Source: Candidatus Bipolaricaulota bacterium
GTDB lineage: Bacteria > Bipolaricaulota > Bipolaricaulia > UBA7950 > UBA9294
Direction: 5' to 3'
DNA: 33,548 bases
Assembly: GCA_030606565.1 (NCBI GenBank)
Contig: JAUWGE010000019.1
Span: 1-33,548, forward strand
A program made the translations under genes and the position numbers. The notes under the pieces are model-generated. The model had not been told where the DNA came from, did not search any database, and saw only the letters and a program-made list of their open reading frames with translations. Position 1 is the stretch's first letter. The number at the start of each line of letters is the position of its first letter. This document shows positions 8,342 through 14,690 of the stretch, in pieces.

Positions 8342-9253
8342 GTGATCGCCGTCGTCGGGAGCATCAACATGGATCTTGTCGTCGAGGTCCCTCGGATCCC
8401 GCGTCCCGGGGAGACCATCCTTGGCCGTAGGGTTTCTCGCTATCCCGGTGGGAAAGGAGCCAATCAAGCGGTCGCTGCCGCGCGTCTTGGGGTAGAGACG
8501 GCGCTCTTCGGAAAGCTCGGACGCGACATGTTCGGGGATGAGCTCCTCCGGAGCCTGGAGGAGAATGGGGTCGACGTAAGTGCGGTCAAATTCGAGGATG
8601 ATGTCGCATCGGGTCTTGCCACCATCTGGGTCAGCGACGACGGTGAGAACGCGATCGCTCTCGCGCCGGGCGCGAACGCGCTCGTCGATGGGGCATACGT
8701 GGATCGCATCCTCGATCACGTTGCCAACGCCGACGTGCTCCTTTTGCAGCTTGAGATCCCGCTTGAGGCGATCAGGCACCTGCTTCACCGTCTACCGAAG
8801 GAGAGGCCTCTCGTGATCCTCGATCCCGCGCCAGCTTCCGACCTCTCGTCTTTGCCGCTGAAGCGGATCGACATCCTCACGCCGAACAAGGGGGAACTTG
8901 AGGCCATCACAGGATGTGATGACATCGAGCAAGGAGCACACCAACTCCTTTCACGCGGCATAGGTAACGTAATCTGCACCGCCGGTGAAGAAGGCGCCTA
9001 CTGGATCTCACCAGAGGGAGCTTCTTCCTTCCCTGCCCTGTTGGTTACGCCGATCGACACCACCGCGGCTGGGGACGCGTTCAATGGAGCCCTCGCGTGG
9101 GCGCTTAAGACCTGTCCGATCGGTGAGGCTATCCGTTGGGCCAATGCCGCCGCCGCGCTTGCCACCACCCGAAAGGGGGCGCAGCCATCGCTTCCGACCC
9201 TAGACGAGCTGAAGGCGTTCCTTGATGAGAAGGGACCGGGCACTACTCCGTGA
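8342..9253 (+). CDS. rbsK: Ribokinase (PfkB family)
   Basis: A 303-residue PfkB-family sugar kinase. GSINMDLVVEVPRIPRPGET and YPGGKGANQAVAAARLG at the N terminus are the PfkB signature 1 and ribose-binding region. DPAPAS, LTPNKGE and DTTAAGDAFNGALAWAL near the C terminus supply the ATP/anion hole and the catalytic aspartate (D245 of GDAF). The enzyme phosphorylates ribose at O5 with ATP. The start is GTG 8342, beginning IAVVGSINMD, where the family normally begins. It sits 39 bp after the nucleoside hydrolase and is probably cotranscribed; no ribose transporter is present, which fits ribose arriving from nucleosides. Confidence 0.92.
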   Translation: MIAVVGSINMDLVVEVPRIPRPGETILGRRVSRYPGGKGANQAVAAARLGVETALFGKLGRDMFGDELLRSLEENGVDVSAVKFEDDVASGLATIWVSDDGENAIALAPGANALVDGAYVDRILDHVANADVLLLQLEIPLEAIRHLLHRLPKERPLVILDPAPASDLSSLPLKRIDILTPNKGELEAITGCDDIEQGAHQLLSRGIGNVICTAGEEGAYWISPEGASSFPALLVTPIDTTAAGDAFNGALAWALKTCPIGEAIRWANAAAALATTRKGAQPSLPTLDELKAFLDEKGPGTTP

Positions 9254-9303
9254 ACCTTGCGGGCAGGAGATCCTGTACAGTGGCCGCGTTCTAGGGCAAC
9301 TAA

Positions 9304-9327
9304 TGTTGGGTTGCAAGACGCGACCCC
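9304..9327 (+). repeat. 24-bp direct repeat, left flank of the toxin-antitoxin module
   Basis: tgttgg-n-ttgcaagac-n-cg-n-cccc, matching 10065-10088 at 21 of 24 positions in the same orientation. The two copies enclose exactly the toxin-antitoxin genes and their promoter. 9254-9303 and 9328-9389 hold no gene. Confidence 0.75.
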
Positions 9328-9389
9328 AGTAGCCCTGTACCGCATCCGGCTCCTGATTTTTGGGGGGAATGTAGCGTTTTTTACGCGCC

Positions 9390-9725
9390 CTAGATGCGCT
9401 TCTTATCGTCAGGAAGTTCAATCAACTTCAGCCTAAGGAGTTTCTTTGCGCGGGAGTAGATATCCTTTGTATCATCCTGCTTGCGGATACCCACCGCGAC
9501 GATGATTATCCGATCCTTCTTTACCTTGTAGATCACGCGGTGCCGCGCAACGCGTAGACTGCGAAAACCGGCCAGCTCTTCCACTAACGCCTTACCTTGC
9601 TTCTTAGGGTCTTCGGTGAGTCCATCGATGCGGCGTGCAATAGTGTTGCTAATTCGCCTATCGGCGATAGCGTGGAGCATAGAACGTGCTTGCGGAGTGA
9701 GGAAGACTTGATAGGAAAAGGCCAT
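9390..9725 (-). CDS. RelE/ParE-family toxin
   Basis: A 111-residue small basic protein of the RelE/ParE fold. MAFSYQVFLTPQARSML is the usual first strand and helix, followed by a helical pair, GFRSLRVARHRVIYKVKKDRIIIVAVGIRKQDD (the central beta sheet with conserved arginines) and a lysine-rich C-terminal tail. RelE toxins cleave mRNA on the ribosome and ParE toxins poison gyrase; the sequence does not settle which, although the RVARHRVIYKV strand is of the common RelE type. It starts 3 bp after the antitoxin stop codon, so the two genes are translationally linked with the antitoxin first. Confidence 0.85.
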   Translation of the reverse strand: MAFSYQVFLTPQARSMLHAIADRRISNTIARRIDGLTEDPKKQGKALVEELAGFRSLRVARHRVIYKVKKDRIIIVAVGIRKQDDTKDIYSRAKKLLRLKLIELPDDKKRI

Positions 9726-9728
9726 TGG

Positions 9729-10001
9729 TTAAAGCTCGCCCTTCACCTCATCCCACGGGAGAAGGTCCTCACGTTCCATTTCTTTGATGCTTTGCCGCAG
9801 GCAAGCCATGAGATCCTCATCGCCCAGGATTTCAAGTGTTTCCACCAATCCGTCGTAAAGGTCCCAGGGCAAGACGGCCAAGACCGGTTTCCCGCGGCGC
9901 GTGATCGCGACTGCGTCGCGCATGTCATCAGATGTAAACTCCTCCGGGAGACGACTGAGTTCGGAACGAGCCTGTGTAATGGGGATGGATTTCTTGACCA
10001 C
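9729..10001 (-). CDS. YefM/Phd-family antitoxin
   Basis: A 90-residue antitoxin. The N-terminal half (KSIPITQARSELSRLPEEF, DAVAITRRGKPVLAVLPWDLYDGLVETLEIL) is the Phd/YefM DNA-binding and dimerisation fold. The acidic C-terminal half (EDLMACLRQSIKEMEREDLLPWDEVKGEL) is the toxin-neutralising tail. GTG 10001 is the start because aaaggaggg precedes it by 7-8 nt. The frame stays open far upstream into an intron-encoded protein fragment, which would give a false 220-residue fusion (see the pseudogene entry at 10089-10391). The protein likely represses its own promoter at 10031-10058. Confidence 0.85.
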   Translation of the reverse strand: MVKKSIPITQARSELSRLPEEFTSDDMRDAVAITRRGKPVLAVLPWDLYDGLVETLEILGDEDLMACLRQSIKEMEREDLLPWDEVKGEL

Positions 10002-10030
10002 CTTCAATCCCTCCTTTAACTGACCTTGTA

Positions 10031-10058
10031 AGTGTACAGTTGGGCGGACAGAAGTCAA
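10031..10058 (-). promoter_or_regulatory. Toxin-antitoxin promoter with TGTACA operator core
   Basis: On the minus strand TTGACT (10053-10058) and TACACT (10031-10036) are separated by 16 bp, just upstream of the antitoxin ribosome binding site. TGTACA (10033-10038) overlaps the -10 box; TGTACA is the core hexamer reported for YefM operators, so autorepression is likely. Confidence 0.65.
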
Positions 10059-10064
10059 GTTAGG

Positions 10065-10088
10065 TGTTGGATTGCAAGACCCGCCCCC
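10065..10088 (+). repeat. 24-bp direct repeat, right flank of the toxin-antitoxin module
   Basis: Second copy of the 9304-9327 repeat (21 of 24). It lies exactly at the junction where recognisable group II intron sequence stops and the antitoxin promoter begins. Confidence 0.75.
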
Positions 10089-10391
10089 TGCTGCGATCTC
10101 TCGCTTCAAGCTGAGAAATGCGTTGCGTAGGCAATCGACTCTGTACACGTGGTGCCAAAGTGCGGTAAACCGCGTCTTCCTGTCCCTCTTTGCTGCCTGC
10201 CGTATCCGTTCCAGCGCACGTTGCAGAGTATCCCACCACTGAGTGCGGACCCTGTTTTGCTGAACCAGATTCCCCTTGGCTGACTCCCTTCCCTCTGCTC
10301 CCTCCGCAGATGATGGCGCACCACCGCCCTTGTTCGGAAGCTTCATCGGTACCGTGGAGTCGTCCGACTTCCCATAGCCGTTCATCACCAT
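10089..10391 (-). pseudogene. ltrA: N-terminal fragment of group II intron reverse transcriptase/maturase
   Basis: About 100 codons of a group II intron-encoded protein, truncated. After a variable lead (GKSDDSTVPMKLPNKGGG), the segment WDTLQRALERIRQAAKRD, RFTALWHHVYRVDCLRNAF and LSLKREIAAG is the characteristic start of maturases, which normally runs on as APGVDG and then the palm domain. Homology ends at about 10089, where the 24-bp repeat begins, and none of the catalytic RT domain remains. By chance the frame stays open through the toxin-antitoxin promoter into the antitoxin gene, so an automatic gene call would produce a 220-residue chimera. I read it as dead. Confidence 0.75.
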
Positions 10392-10455
10392 CGTGTTCCC
10401 TTAGGATTCATGGTGCGGACCACAGTGCCATCCACCATGGTCAACCATGGGATCT

Positions 10456-10487
10456 CCCGCCTGGCCTGTGCCGGTACGGCAGACAGG
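10456..10487. repeat. Near-palindromic repeat inside the intron, copy A
   Basis: cccgcctggcctgtgccggt followed by acggcagacagg. It differs from copy B (10644-10674) by one base and a one-base insertion. The arms (cctgtgcc and ggyacggcagacagg) can fold into an imperfect hairpin. Confidence 0.7.
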
Positions 10488-10643
10488 TCTTCCGTGAGGT
10501 GTGCTTAGATGCGCGCACGGGGGTCTCAGACCGCGCAGGGTCCGAATGTACCTCGCGATTTAGCGGTACACTCGATGTTGCCCCTCGTCTATCTTCATAA
10601 CGGAGGCACCCTGAAGTATTAGGGCCAATTTCACGGCTCGATA

Positions 10644-10674
10644 CCCGCCTGCCTGTGCCGGCACGGCAGACAGG
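10644..10674. repeat. Near-palindromic repeat inside the intron, copy B
   Basis: Second copy of the 10456-10487 repeat, same orientation, centred on tgccggca. This is consistent with a REP- or MITE-like element that inserted twice into the intron. Confidence 0.7.
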
Positions 10675-10849
10675 GCGCACATCTGCCCCTGTCAACGCTT
10701 CGCCCGTGCCCTTACGGACCCGGCGCATGACTCGGGGTCAGGGTGGATCGCTAATCCTTCCCTGTATCGGACTTTCACCAACTACACACCTCCGGCTTTT
10801 GACGGCGCTTTCGAAGATCCGACCCCTCGCCGACCCCTCGCCAGACTGG

Positions 10850-10870
10850 CCCTGTAGCAAGACTACAGGG
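10850..10870. other. Perfect 8-bp stem-loop next to the intron 5' end
   Basis: CCCTGTAG (10850-10857) pairs perfectly with CTACAGGG (10863-10870) around a 5-base loop. It lies on the 5'-exon side of the intron fragment. Some group II introns (class C) insert just after terminator-like hairpins, so this may mark the insertion site. An 11-bp tandem duplication (ccgacccctcg, 10819-10840) lies between hairpin and intron. Confidence 0.5.
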
Positions 10871-11048
10871 AATGGTCAAGTTCAAGCATTGCACCCGACC
10901 GTTCCTAGGGTGGAAGGTCAACTCCCTCGGAGTCTAGAAGATTCGAACTCGCCTGGTTGTTGATGCGAGAGTGTTGCTACTCGTTACAACGGCCAAGAGC
11001 AGGTAGCTATTGGCCAAACGCACATCATCCTCATAAGATGTTGGAAGC

Positions 11049-11789
11049 GTGGAAAATATCCGTTTGACCTCACACCTGAAAGTTAGTGTGGTGATCCCCG
11101 CACTAGATGAGGAGCAAGAGATCGGGCAGTGCCTTGCGAGCCTTGCCCGTCAGATCTTTGGGGACTTTGTGGTCATTGTAGTGGACAATGGCTCCAAAGA
11201 TGCTACTGTTTCGATCGCACGCACCTTTGGAGCTTTGGTCGTCCACGAACCCAGACAGGGTGTCTCCTACGCGAGAGAGACAGGCTTCCAAGCAGCGAGG
11301 TCTGACATCATCGTGTCTACTGATGCCGACACAGAGGTTCCGCAAAACTGGCTGCAGCGTATCCACAGAACCTTCGTTGAAGACCCAAATGTCGTGGCTG
11401 TATTTGGCCCGTATTGGTACAAACCGTTCTTTCCCCGTAGCGGTCTAGCTAGCGCACTCATCCCCCATTTATCGAGAGCGCTTATGTTTGGGCAGCGGAT
11501 GAGTTGGAAGTTTGGGCATCCGTATTTCTCTGCGGCCAATTCCGCTGTCCGTCGCGAAGCTTTCCTCAAAGCCGGTGGATTCCGTTCTTCTAAAGATGGA
11601 CAGATCTACTCGGATTGGGAGGACGTCCAGTTAGGCATGAAACTGCATCGGATTGGCAAGGTCTGTTATCTGCCGGATCTTGTTGTCCTGACCTCTGCCC
11701 GCAATCTCAAGCTAGCTAATGCTCGAGACATTCTTTTCGGTACTCCAAAGAAGGCATTGCGCGTGCAAGTCATGGGAAAAGATCTGTAG
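11049..11789 (+). CDS. Glycosyltransferase family 2
   Basis: A 246-residue soluble GT-A fold glycosyltransferase. VSVVIPALDEEQEIGQCLASL (from residue 12) is the nucleotide-binding start, VVDNGSKDAT (45-53) the usual second motif, TDADTEVP (91-98) contains the DxD metal/nucleotide-sugar site, and GGFR plus DWEDVQLG supply the acceptor region and the likely catalytic acid. No membrane segment is visible. It probably transfers a sugar from a nucleotide sugar to a cell-envelope acceptor; the sugar is unknown. The GTG start at 11049 has only a weak purine tract (ggaag) upstream. It is alone among mobile debris, which suggests acquisition. Confidence 0.85.
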   Translation: MENIRLTSHLKVSVVIPALDEEQEIGQCLASLARQIFGDFVVIVVDNGSKDATVSIARTFGALVVHEPRQGVSYARETGFQAARSDIIVSTDADTEVPQNWLQRIHRTFVEDPNVVAVFGPYWYKPFFPRSGLASALIPHLSRALMFGQRMSWKFGHPYFSAANSAVRREAFLKAGGFRSSKDGQIYSDWEDVQLGMKLHRIGKVCYLPDLVVLTSARNLKLANARDILFGTPKKALRVQVMGKDL

Positions 11790-11828
11790 GCTGCGCGCTT
11801 TGTTTAGACGTAAGGGGGGTGAAGAAGC

Positions 11829-12039
11829 ATGGCGGAACGAGAAACCGGCACAGTTAAGTGGTTCAACGCCAGTAAAGGGTGGCTCTATTGCGCGTGACAG
11901 CGGAGGGGATGTGTTCGTGCACTTTACCGGCATTCGCGGTGAGCGGCGTGACATGTTGAAGGAAGGCCAACGCGTGAAATTCATGGTCGTGAAAACACAG
12001 AGAGGACTTCAGGCAAAGGACGTGGTTGTTTTAGACTGA
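11829..12039 (+). pseudogene. Cold-shock protein gene with a frameshift
   Basis: A CspA-family nucleic-acid chaperone split between two frames. ATG 11829, with a strong aaggggggtg site before it, begins MAERETGTVKWFNASKG in one frame. After about 11880 the reading must shift to give IARDSGGDVFVHFTGIRG and the rest of a normal cold-shock domain, ending QAKDVVVLD at TGA 12037. The length is 211 nt, and restoring two bases at 11880 (a TTT phenylalanine codon reduced to a single T) gives a normal 70-residue protein. The lesion destroys the KGFGFI (RNP1) motif, while VFVHF (RNP2) is intact. As written, translation stops at TGA 11895-11897. It is either recently inactivated or a sequencing deletion. 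Confidence 0.85.
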
Positions 12040-12184
12040 ACCTAAGAATGCAAGAAAAGACAGGGCGAAACGCGAAACTCAAGAGGCCTCTCGTCCTGGG
12101 AGTATGAACTAGCCGCTTAGGCTGAGGGGGTATCGGTGTGGCTCAGATGTCCTAATTTGCGACATCGCTAGGAAGGTATCAGTC

Positions 12185-12210
12185 TTTTCTCATCGAAAGA
12201 TGAGCATGAG
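12185..12210 (-). repeat. IS left-end motif
   Basis: ttttctcat-cgaaa-gatgagcatgag on the plus strand; its reverse complement matches the two right-end motifs at the tcatgctcatc core and the gaga block. Confidence 0.65.
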
Positions 12211-12221
12211 CGCGTGAGTCG

Positions 12222-13457
12222 TTAAGTCAATATACCCGGTTTGGAGAAGGAGCGAAAGAGCTCGGCCTTCTTCTCCTGCACAAGCTTGGCATACTCCGTG
12301 TCACTGTGTTCCCGCTCTACTTCCCTCAGGTAGTCCATCGTTACGCCTTTCTTGAGGAACTGCTCATGGTTGAGCAGGCTCTGGAACTTCTCAAATGGCG
12401 TCAGGTAGGTTTCGTACTTCTTCTTAATCTTCCCCTTCGCATCCACCGTCTCCGTGGCGAACCCACATGGACGATGGAAGTTCAGGTAGGTGTTGAACGT
12501 CTCCTTGTAGAATGACTGGATCTTTGTTGCCTCCGACTGCGGAATGTGCCAGTATCCCATCTCCTTGCGAATGATGCTCCCATTCTTCCCTTCTACCAGC
12601 GCTTGATCATTGGTATGCCGTGCTCTGCTCTTGGTGAACTCGATCAGTAGCTTGTTGAGCAGCTTCACCACTACCTTGTTGACATACTCGCTCCCATTAT
12701 CTGAATGAAACCCAAGGATGCGAAATGGATACTGGGAAAGGAGGTCCTTGAGAACGGGAACGAGGTAGTGCTCGCTGATCTTCTCCGTACAGCCAATCAC
12801 TTCCCATTGTGTAACCTCATCGATGGTATTGATGTGGTACACTCCTTTCACCCCGTTGAGATCTCCTTGATGAACCGTGTCCACCCGTATGTACCCTGGC
12901 CTGCCTTGTGGGTCAGGACGACGCCTTTCTCCATACCGGCAGGAGGATGGCTTAGTCTTCTCGATGGTCAGGGCGTGATTACGGTAGAAGGAGCTTTGCC
13001 GCAGGCGATACAGGTGAGCAACGGAGATCTCGCTGAGCCGCTGGAACTCATTCTTCCCAAACAGGGTGAACTCTCGCTTGAAGATGGCCACGGTAGCCTT
13101 ACCTGACAACCGCTCATTATTGTTGTCCAGCTCAGCCAACAGGAGCTGGTCCTCGCGTGTGTACTTGGTGGGAAAGCAATGCCGATTGTAGGTGCGAACA
13201 CGGACATGCCTCGTGCGACGAAACTGGCCAATGAGTCGCGTCAATTGTGAACCAGAGATCCCTGTTATCTTTTGCATGTACGATCTGATCAATCCTTTTT
13301 CTGAACGGGGCCGAGAGCAGTAGCGGTAAGAACGCAATGTGCGCTCGATCCAAGCGTATGTCTCTTCCCGAGAGTTCCCTTTGAACGTGAATACATCACT
13401 CGAAACGAGAAATGCCTTCAGTTCGTCGATACTCATTGCACGTGCGTCTGTCATCAT
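12222..13457 (-). CDS. DDE (rve) transposase of the insertion sequence
   Basis: A protein of about 411 residues with an N-terminal helix-turn-helix region (IRSYMQKITGISGSQLTRLI, then KATVAIFKREF and SEISVAHLYRLR) and a C-terminal integrase core. The catalytic triad is visible: D193 in IRVDTVHQGD, D253 in HSDNGSEYVN and E289 in ALVEGKNG, with 35 residues between the second Asp and the Glu, the classic DDE spacing. It appears full length and intact. The start is uncertain: aggagg at 13468-13473 suits the ATG at 13457 best, and upstream ATGs are too close to or before it. I do not recognise the IS family with certainty; an IS481/ISNCY-like assignment is possible. Confidence 0.82.
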   Translation of the reverse strand: MMTDARAMSIDELKAFLVSSDVFTFKGNSREETYAWIERTLRSYRYCSRPRSEKGLIRSYMQKITGISGSQLTRLIGQFRRTRHVRVRTYNRHCFPTKYTREDQLLLAELDNNNERLSGKATVAIFKREFTLFGKNEFQRLSEISVAHLYRLRQSSFYRNHALTIEKTKPSSCRYGERRRPDPQGRPGYIRVDTVHQGDLNGVKGVYHINTIDEVTQWEVIGCTEKISEHYLVPVLKDLLSQYPFRILGFHSDNGSEYVNKVVVKLLNKLLIEFTKSRARHTNDQALVEGKNGSIIRKEMGYWHIPQSEATKIQSFYKETFNTYLNFHRPCGFATETVDAKGKIKKKYETYLTPFEKFQSLLNHEQFLKKGVTMDYLREVEREHSDTEYAKLVQEKKAELFRSFSKPGILT

Positions 13458-13510
13458 CAAAATCATGCCTCCTATGATTCGACACACGCGCGTGCGTTAC
13501 CAGTGTCATC

Positions 13511-13533
13511 TCATGCTCATCTCGCACGAGAAA
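13511..13533 (+). repeat. IS right-end motif, inner copy
   Basis: tcatgctcatct-cgcac-gagaaa; a tandem relative of the copy at 13546-13568, with starts 35 bp apart. Confidence 0.65.
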
Positions 13534-13545
13534 CACCCCCTCGCT

Positions 13546-13568
13546 TCATGCTCATCTTGTATGAGACA
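13546..13568 (+). repeat. IS right-end motif, outer copy
   Basis: tcatgctcatct-tgta-tgagaca; inverted relative to the left-end motif at 12185-12210. It is also a small hairpin (ctcat/atgag). Confidence 0.65.
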
Positions 13569-13672
13569 ACTCTTATCTTGATTGCTTGTCAAGTTCATGA
13601 TACTATGGGTGCCTTCTTATCGGAGTCGGAATGGTGAGGCAGTTCAACAAGATTTGATGGGGGGTGAATCAA

Positions 13673-13850
13673 ATGCCGCAGCGGAAGGAAATCCTAGACA
13701 AGCTCTCCATCTATATTCCACAGCCTAAAGATGGCCGAGAAGCCCGTTAAGCGGTTAATGAAACTGGGTGAGAAGAAGGGCCGTTCGATTAACTGCCTGG
13801 TTGTGGAAGCAATCCCGGAGTATCTGAAGCGCGAGGAGAAGAAGCAGTAA
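13673..13850 (+). pseudogene. Ribbon-helix-helix protein gene with a frameshift
   Basis: Two short frames that together make one MetJ/Arc-type ribbon-helix-helix protein. ATG 13673 (preceded by atggggggtga) reads MPQRKEILDKLSIYIPQPKD, where KLSIYIP is the DNA-contacting beta strand, but then stops at TAA 13748. The two helices (KPVKRLMKLGEKKGRSINCLVVEAIPEYLKREEK) lie in another frame from about 13731 to TAA 13848. One extra base near 13728 explains the break. The second frame begins with its own ATG (13731), which could give a 39-residue helix-only peptide without the DNA-binding strand. Likely a broken regulator or antitoxin, 105 bp after the IS right-end motif. Confidence 0.75.
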
Positions 13851-13947
13851 CGCATCAATCAGGCACGTGTCCGGCCAGAGAATCGCCAAAGAGAAAAGCA
13901 GCCAAGGGCCTAAATAGCAAACTGTAAGATTAGGTAAGGAGGAAGAA

Positions 13948-14499
13948 ATGCAAGAGAATCGGCAGCCGAGAAATTGGAAAAGGTCAATCGCTATAGTCCT
14001 GGCGGTTATCGTGGCGATCGGGGTGGCCTACGTGATCGGGGCGTTTTTCGTTGGACCAAGCGGCGTTAGGGCTCCAGGGGGGGTTATCTCTACGGCAGTG
14101 CTGGACATGCCCAGCGGGATTCTCCCCGCAACGGATACCAACGGAAACGCAGTTACTCTCTTGGTGAAGATTGCAGAGACCTCTGCGGCAAGGAAAGCGG
14201 GCCTGAGCAATGTAGGCGCTAAGGCCCTTGACACAACGGTGCTTCTTTACGCACATCCGAAGCTTCAGACTTCCCGTGTCAGGTATGATATGACTGGTAT
14301 CCGTGCTCCCCTTGAGCTTGCTGTCATTGATGAATCAGGAAGCGTCGTTGCGGTCAAAAAAGTCGGCACGAATACCACGTCAATTTCCGTAACCGAGAAG
14401 CACCAATGGGTACTAGCCGCTAAAGAGGGGCTCCTTGGCAAGCTTGGGATCGCAAAGGGGTCACTGGTGACTCCGGGCGATATTAGGAGGATCGGCTAA
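13948..14499 (+). CDS. Membrane-anchored DUF192 protein
   Basis: A 183-residue protein with a short basic N-terminal tail (to about residue 12), one transmembrane segment (about 12-36, SIAIVLAVIVAIGVAYVIGAF) and an extracytoplasmic DUF192 domain (about 65-178). The domain follows the family pattern: LLVKIAETSAARKAGLSNV, a beta strand with DTTVLLYAH, RVRYDMTGIRAPLELAVIDESGSVVAVKKV (the MxxtxxPLdxxfid core), and a closing EGLLGKLGIAKGSLV. DUF192 function is unknown. The start is set by aggtaaggagg (13933-13943). It stands alone between the broken RHH gene and convergent genes. Confidence 0.72.
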   Translation: MQENRQPRNWKRSIAIVLAVIVAIGVAYVIGAFFVGPSGVRAPGGVISTAVLDMPSGILPATDTNGNAVTLLVKIAETSAARKAGLSNVGAKALDTTVLLYAHPKLQTSRVRYDMTGIRAPLELAVIDESGSVVAVKKVGTNTTSISVTEKHQWVLAAKEGLLGKLGIAKGSLVTPGDIRRIG

Positions 14500-14520
14500 G
14501 ACTCGAACTTCTCTGCAATG

Positions 14521-14545
14521 CTTGAAGCGTGAGGAGAAGGGGGCA
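14521..14545 (+). repeat. Fragment resembling the 3' end of the RHH gene
   Basis: cttgaagcgtgaggagaagg and what follows resemble the end of the RHH gene at about 13823-13847 (ctgaagcgcgaggagaagaa), encoding the same LKREEK. The DUF192 gene thus lies between an RHH gene and a second RHH 3' remnant. Otherwise 14500-14690 holds nothing I recognise. Confidence 0.4.
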
Positions 14546-14690
14546 GTCACCGGCCAACAAAACACCCCAGAGGGCCGCTTTTGGCAGGGGATCTGAAGGG
14601 GGCCAGGATCGATCGTGGACTTCAAGGGACATAGACCTTACCTCAGGCTGCTCCTTGAGGAATTGTGGTATGCGTCCCCGGAATTCCCCA

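Larger units (their letters stand above)
10089..10835 (-). mobile_element. Truncated group II intron, 5' ribozyme portion
   Basis: The minus strand from about 10835 carries the 5' domains of a bacterial group II intron ahead of its maturase start. Recognisable blocks include the ggtgaaagtccgatacaggg and aaggattagc region (about 10740-10785), the ccccgagtcatgcgccg region (10719-10740), the gcgttgacaggggcagatg region (10675-10702) and the agattccc-type lead to the ATG at 10391. The 3' half (rest of the ORF, domains V and VI) is missing. The 5' end is not precisely defined. The non-coding portion also holds two copies of a palindromic repeat. The identification rests on remembered similarity of these blocks plus the maturase N terminus. 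Confidence 0.65.
12185..13568 (-). mobile_element. Insertion sequence with rve-type transposase
   Basis: A transposase gene (12222-13457) bounded by related motifs. One copy of a tcatgctcatc-n-gaga motif faces inward at the left (12185-12210) and two tandem copies lie at the right (13511-13533 and 13546-13568) in inverted orientation relative to the left copy. These look like transposase-binding end repeats. The outermost tips and any target duplication cannot be fixed; the element is about 1.4-1.5 kb. Both neighbouring small genes (csp and RHH) are frameshifted. Confidence 0.7.

Noticed and set aside
10936-10965. A gttcgaatc-like T-loop (on the minus strand) near the glycosyltransferase
   Set aside because: Flanking bases do not form a T-stem or acceptor stem; no cloverleaf can be drawn.
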